Under the pieces are notes generated by a model. It was not told the DNA's origin. It did no database searches and saw nothing but the letters and a program-made list of their open reading frames with translations. DNA of 22,062 nt from a virus: IMG/VR virus record IMGVR_UViG_3300024346_000576, positions 1-22,062 of that record. One strand, given 5' to 3'. Position numbers and translations under genes: made by a program. Positions 20,541 through 22,062 of the stretch are shown here, piece after piece; positions within the stretch are counted from its first letter, which is position 1, and every line of letters starts with the position of its first letter.

Positions 20541-21063
20541 CCTTAGGCATTTGTTTAGCTAACTTCTGACCAATCTCAACTAAGTAAGGCACTGCTAACT
20601 CAGCCTTAAGTTCACGTATCATTTTTGCTTTATGCTTGATGTGTGCCTCTGCATAGTGCTCAGCCTTGGTCAAGTCCTCACGCTTAAATAGGATAGCCAA
20701 CAGTTCAGCTATGTATCCCTTATGTTTGGAGTGCATAACCTTCTCAATGTGCTTAGTATCCTTGACAGATAGTCTGAAGGTATCACCCTCGAATGCCTTA
20801 TAAGTGTATCCTTCCATCTCAATAGATTGCTGTAGCTCAGGCTTACCGCTAAGGTCATTGAATACCTTAACACATTCCTTGAACTCCTCAATAGATACAT
20901 CCTCAAAGTCAACTTCTGGCACACCTAACAACTCAAACACTTCAAGGTGCTTGGCTATTGCATCCAGTTCATTATTGGCATGGATATTTGTGATCTGTTC
21001 AAACTGTAAGACCGTCAACTCATTCAGTTGATTAGGTACTTCTCTTCCTAAAATTGTTACCAT
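20515..21063 (-). CDS. Tail-assembly-chaperone-like protein A
   Basis: 182 residues from the minus-strand ATG at 21063. A start six codons earlier (21081) exists but would fall within the likely promoter, so the shorter form (MVTILGREVPNQLNELTVLQ) is preferred. The order of segments, LNELTVLQFEQI, VDFEDVSIEEFKE, FRLSVKDTKHIEKVM and IAELLAILFKRED, parallels its downstream neighbour (WSEIDVFQFKEI, DLEDLDISEVGD, FKPLSKLTVGEF, HVASILYRKH), pointing to gene duplication. The C-terminus is Lys/Ala-rich and ends PKDAPAEVVE. Probably a tail assembly factor, by pairing and location. It is transcribed from its own minus-strand promoter, diverging from the protease gene. Confidence 0.5.
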   Translation of the reverse strand: MVTILGREVPNQLNELTVLQFEQITNIHANNELDAIAKHLEVFELLGVPEVDFEDVSIEEFKECVKVFNDLSGKPELQQSIEMEGYTYKAFEGDTFRLSVKDTKHIEKVMHSKHKGYIAELLAILFKREDLTKAEHYAEAHIKHKAKMIRELKAELAVPYLVEIGQKLAKQMPKDAPAEVVE

Positions 21064-21075
21064 AGAATTATTTTT

Positions 21076-21105
21076 TAACAAATATACAACTTTCTACAAT
21101 ATAGG
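21076..21105 (+). promoter_or_regulatory. Phage late promoter-like element, copy 4
   Basis: TAACA (21076-21080), a 14-nt spacer, then TACAATATAGG (21095-21105), C and the ATG at 21107. Unlike the other copies it lies in an intergenic region, between two divergent genes, so coding constraint cannot explain its conservation. Confidence 0.65.
21079..21086 (-). promoter_or_regulatory. Minus-strand -7 element for the inverted gene pair
   Basis: Read on the minus strand the sequence is TATATTTG, an exact match to TANNTTTG. It lies 15 nt before the preferred start at 21063 and overlaps the left box (21076-21080) of late promoter-like copy 4 on the plus strand. No TTG is found at the expected spacing. 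Confidence 0.45.
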
Positions 21106-21106
21106 C

Positions 21107-22062
21107 ATGGACAGACCAGTGTACAAAATTACTATTGATGAGGCTTACTCAGACGGTGAGGACTTAGGTGTTGAAATGATAGCATTCACATCTAAGCCTG
21201 CAATCAAAGTCAAAGGTATGGCATTCAATTCTCATGTTGCACCTATGTCATTCAGTGATAGTGTTAAGATGCGTATTGTGGCACCTGCCATGATACCTAT
21301 GAACATCTATAGAATGGATGAGGATACAGAGGAAGAGTATGATGTACAATTCTCAGCAGATGTGATTGAGCAGATACATGCTAAATTCATGCTTAACCTA
21401 AGCAACAAGAATATCTTTAACCTGGAGCACGATCAAAATAAGATAGTACCAGCGTACATCCTTGAGGCTTGGATAGTAGATAACCCTGAGACTGACAAAG
21501 CATTCACAACATACGGCATTGAGGTCCCTAAGGGCACTCTAATGCTAACAAGCCAAGTGACTGACAAAGACTACTATGATAAGTTAGTTGAGTCAGGTCA
21601 AGTAGGCTACTCAATAGAGGGCTTCCTTGGTATGAAATTATCGGAACACTTAAATAAATATACCATGACTTTACCAGATGGAGAACACCTGATTGAAGAT
21701 AAAATCTACGTAGTAAAAGACGGAGAAGTTATTGAGATCAAAGACGTACCTGCAGTAGCAGAAGAGGAAATGTCAACAGACGTTCCTGAGGAAGAGGAAG
21801 CTCCAGCAGAAGCGGAAGCAGAAGCTGTAGTTGAAGAGGAAGAGGTAGCAATGTCAGTTGACCCTGTGCTTGATGCAGAGGCTATCCTTGCAATTGTTGC
21901 ACCAGTTATTGAGGAGCAAGTCAACCAACTTGTTGCTATGATAGCAGACTTAAAGAACCAACTGGAAGAAAGTCTTTCAGCTGAGATTGAGGAGGAAGTA
22001 GCACCAATGGCTATGACTGCTCATGAGAAATTCAAAGAATTTGTAAAATTTTCAAAAACCAA
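21107..22062 (+). CDS. XkdF-type prohead protease fused to an acidic scaffold-like tail (partial, 3' end outside window)
   Basis: 318 codons are visible and the frame is still open at the window edge, so the gene is incomplete. Residues 1-175 match the PBSX XkdF domain: VYKITIDEAYSDGEDLGVE (5-23), FNLEHDQNKIVPAYILEAW (104-122) and a GYSIEGFLG segment (167-175). H108 and S169 are probable catalytic residues of a capsid maturation serine protease. After about residue 215 the chain becomes Glu/Ala-rich (VPEEEEAPAEAEAEAVVEEE) and then a coiled coil (EEQVNQLVAMIADLKNQLEE, 269-288), which resembles an internal scaffold joined to the protease, as in HK97-like phages. The major capsid gene is expected downstream. 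Its start is 2 nt after late promoter-like copy 4. Confidence 0.8.
   Translation, partial: MDRPVYKITIDEAYSDGEDLGVEMIAFTSKPAIKVKGMAFNSHVAPMSFSDSVKMRIVAPAMIPMNIYRMDEDTEEEYDVQFSADVIEQIHAKFMLNLSNKNIFNLEHDQNKIVPAYILEAWIVDNPETDKAFTTYGIEVPKGTLMLTSQVTDKDYYDKLVESGQVGYSIEGFLGMKLSEHLNKYTMTLPDGEHLIEDKIYVVKDGEVIEIKDVPAVAEEEMSTDVPEEEEAPAEAEAEAVVEEEEVAMSVDPVLDAEAILAIVAPVIEEQVNQLVAMIADLKNQLEESLSAEIEEEVAPMAMTAHEKFKEFVKFSKT

Noticed and set aside
21064-21081. Upstream start (21081) for minus-strand chaperone-like protein A
   Set aside because: The six extra residues MLKNNS fall against the likely -7 element, and the protein similarity to its neighbour begins after the second Met.

Overview
The window is a contiguous piece of a tailed double-stranded DNA phage or prophage (class Caudoviricetes) that most likely infects a member of the Bacteroidota, probably a flavobacterium. 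The phage call rests on a complete terminase (small and large subunit), a long tape measure protein, several tail and fibre-like proteins and a PBSX XkdF-type head protease. The host call rests on Bacteroidota-style TANNTTTG -7 promoter elements (277-284, 8697-8704, 21079-21086 on the minus strand), a DUF3127 OB-fold protein, several small ORF types I associate with Bacteroidota phages, and near absence of Shine-Dalgarno sites. No rRNA, tRNA, CRISPR array, integrase, portal, major capsid or lysis gene is visible.

Layout. 1-371 has no gene: it holds a dense set of AGTGTAMACT-type inverted and direct repeats (candidate replication origin or operator cluster), a host-like promoter, and a terminator-like hairpin just after it. 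372-5981 is a tightly packed early operon: primase-helicase (Prim-Pol plus DUF3987), a VRR-NUC-type nuclease, several tiny genes, an ERF single-strand annealing protein, a YqaJ/lambda-exonuclease-like nuclease, a DUF3127 protein and a small HTH protein. 6035-6936 is a compositionally different block holding an orphan DNA methyltransferase, bounded by 8-bp TGTTATAA repeats and followed by attC-like secondary structure; it looks like a transferred cassette. 6958-7887 holds a small membrane protein, a small unknown protein and a sigma-70-like protein.

7874-9907 is the start of the late region (small membrane protein, small basic protein, terminase small and large subunits). 9937-17512 carries two large tail/structural proteins, the tape measure protein and a tail protein with an added C-terminal domain. 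17542-19817 holds fibre or receptor-binding-like proteins, including a DUF1566/Lcl_C domain protein, and two small structural candidates. 19806-21063 is on the minus strand and holds two related proteins that resemble a tail-assembly-chaperone pair. From 21107 the plus strand resumes with a head protease fused to an acidic, scaffold-like tail; this gene runs off the end of the window.

How it may work together. Four gene starts (7874, 9937, 17542, 21107), each opening a late block, share an almost identical bipartite upstream element, TAACA (TAAAG at 7874) - 14 or 15 nt - TACAATATAGG - Y - ATG. It is absent from the early-gene starts I inspected. The first copy lies inside the 3' end of the sigma-like gene. 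The most interesting hypothesis is a phage-specific late promoter family driven by the phage's own sigma-like protein, giving nearly leaderless late mRNAs.
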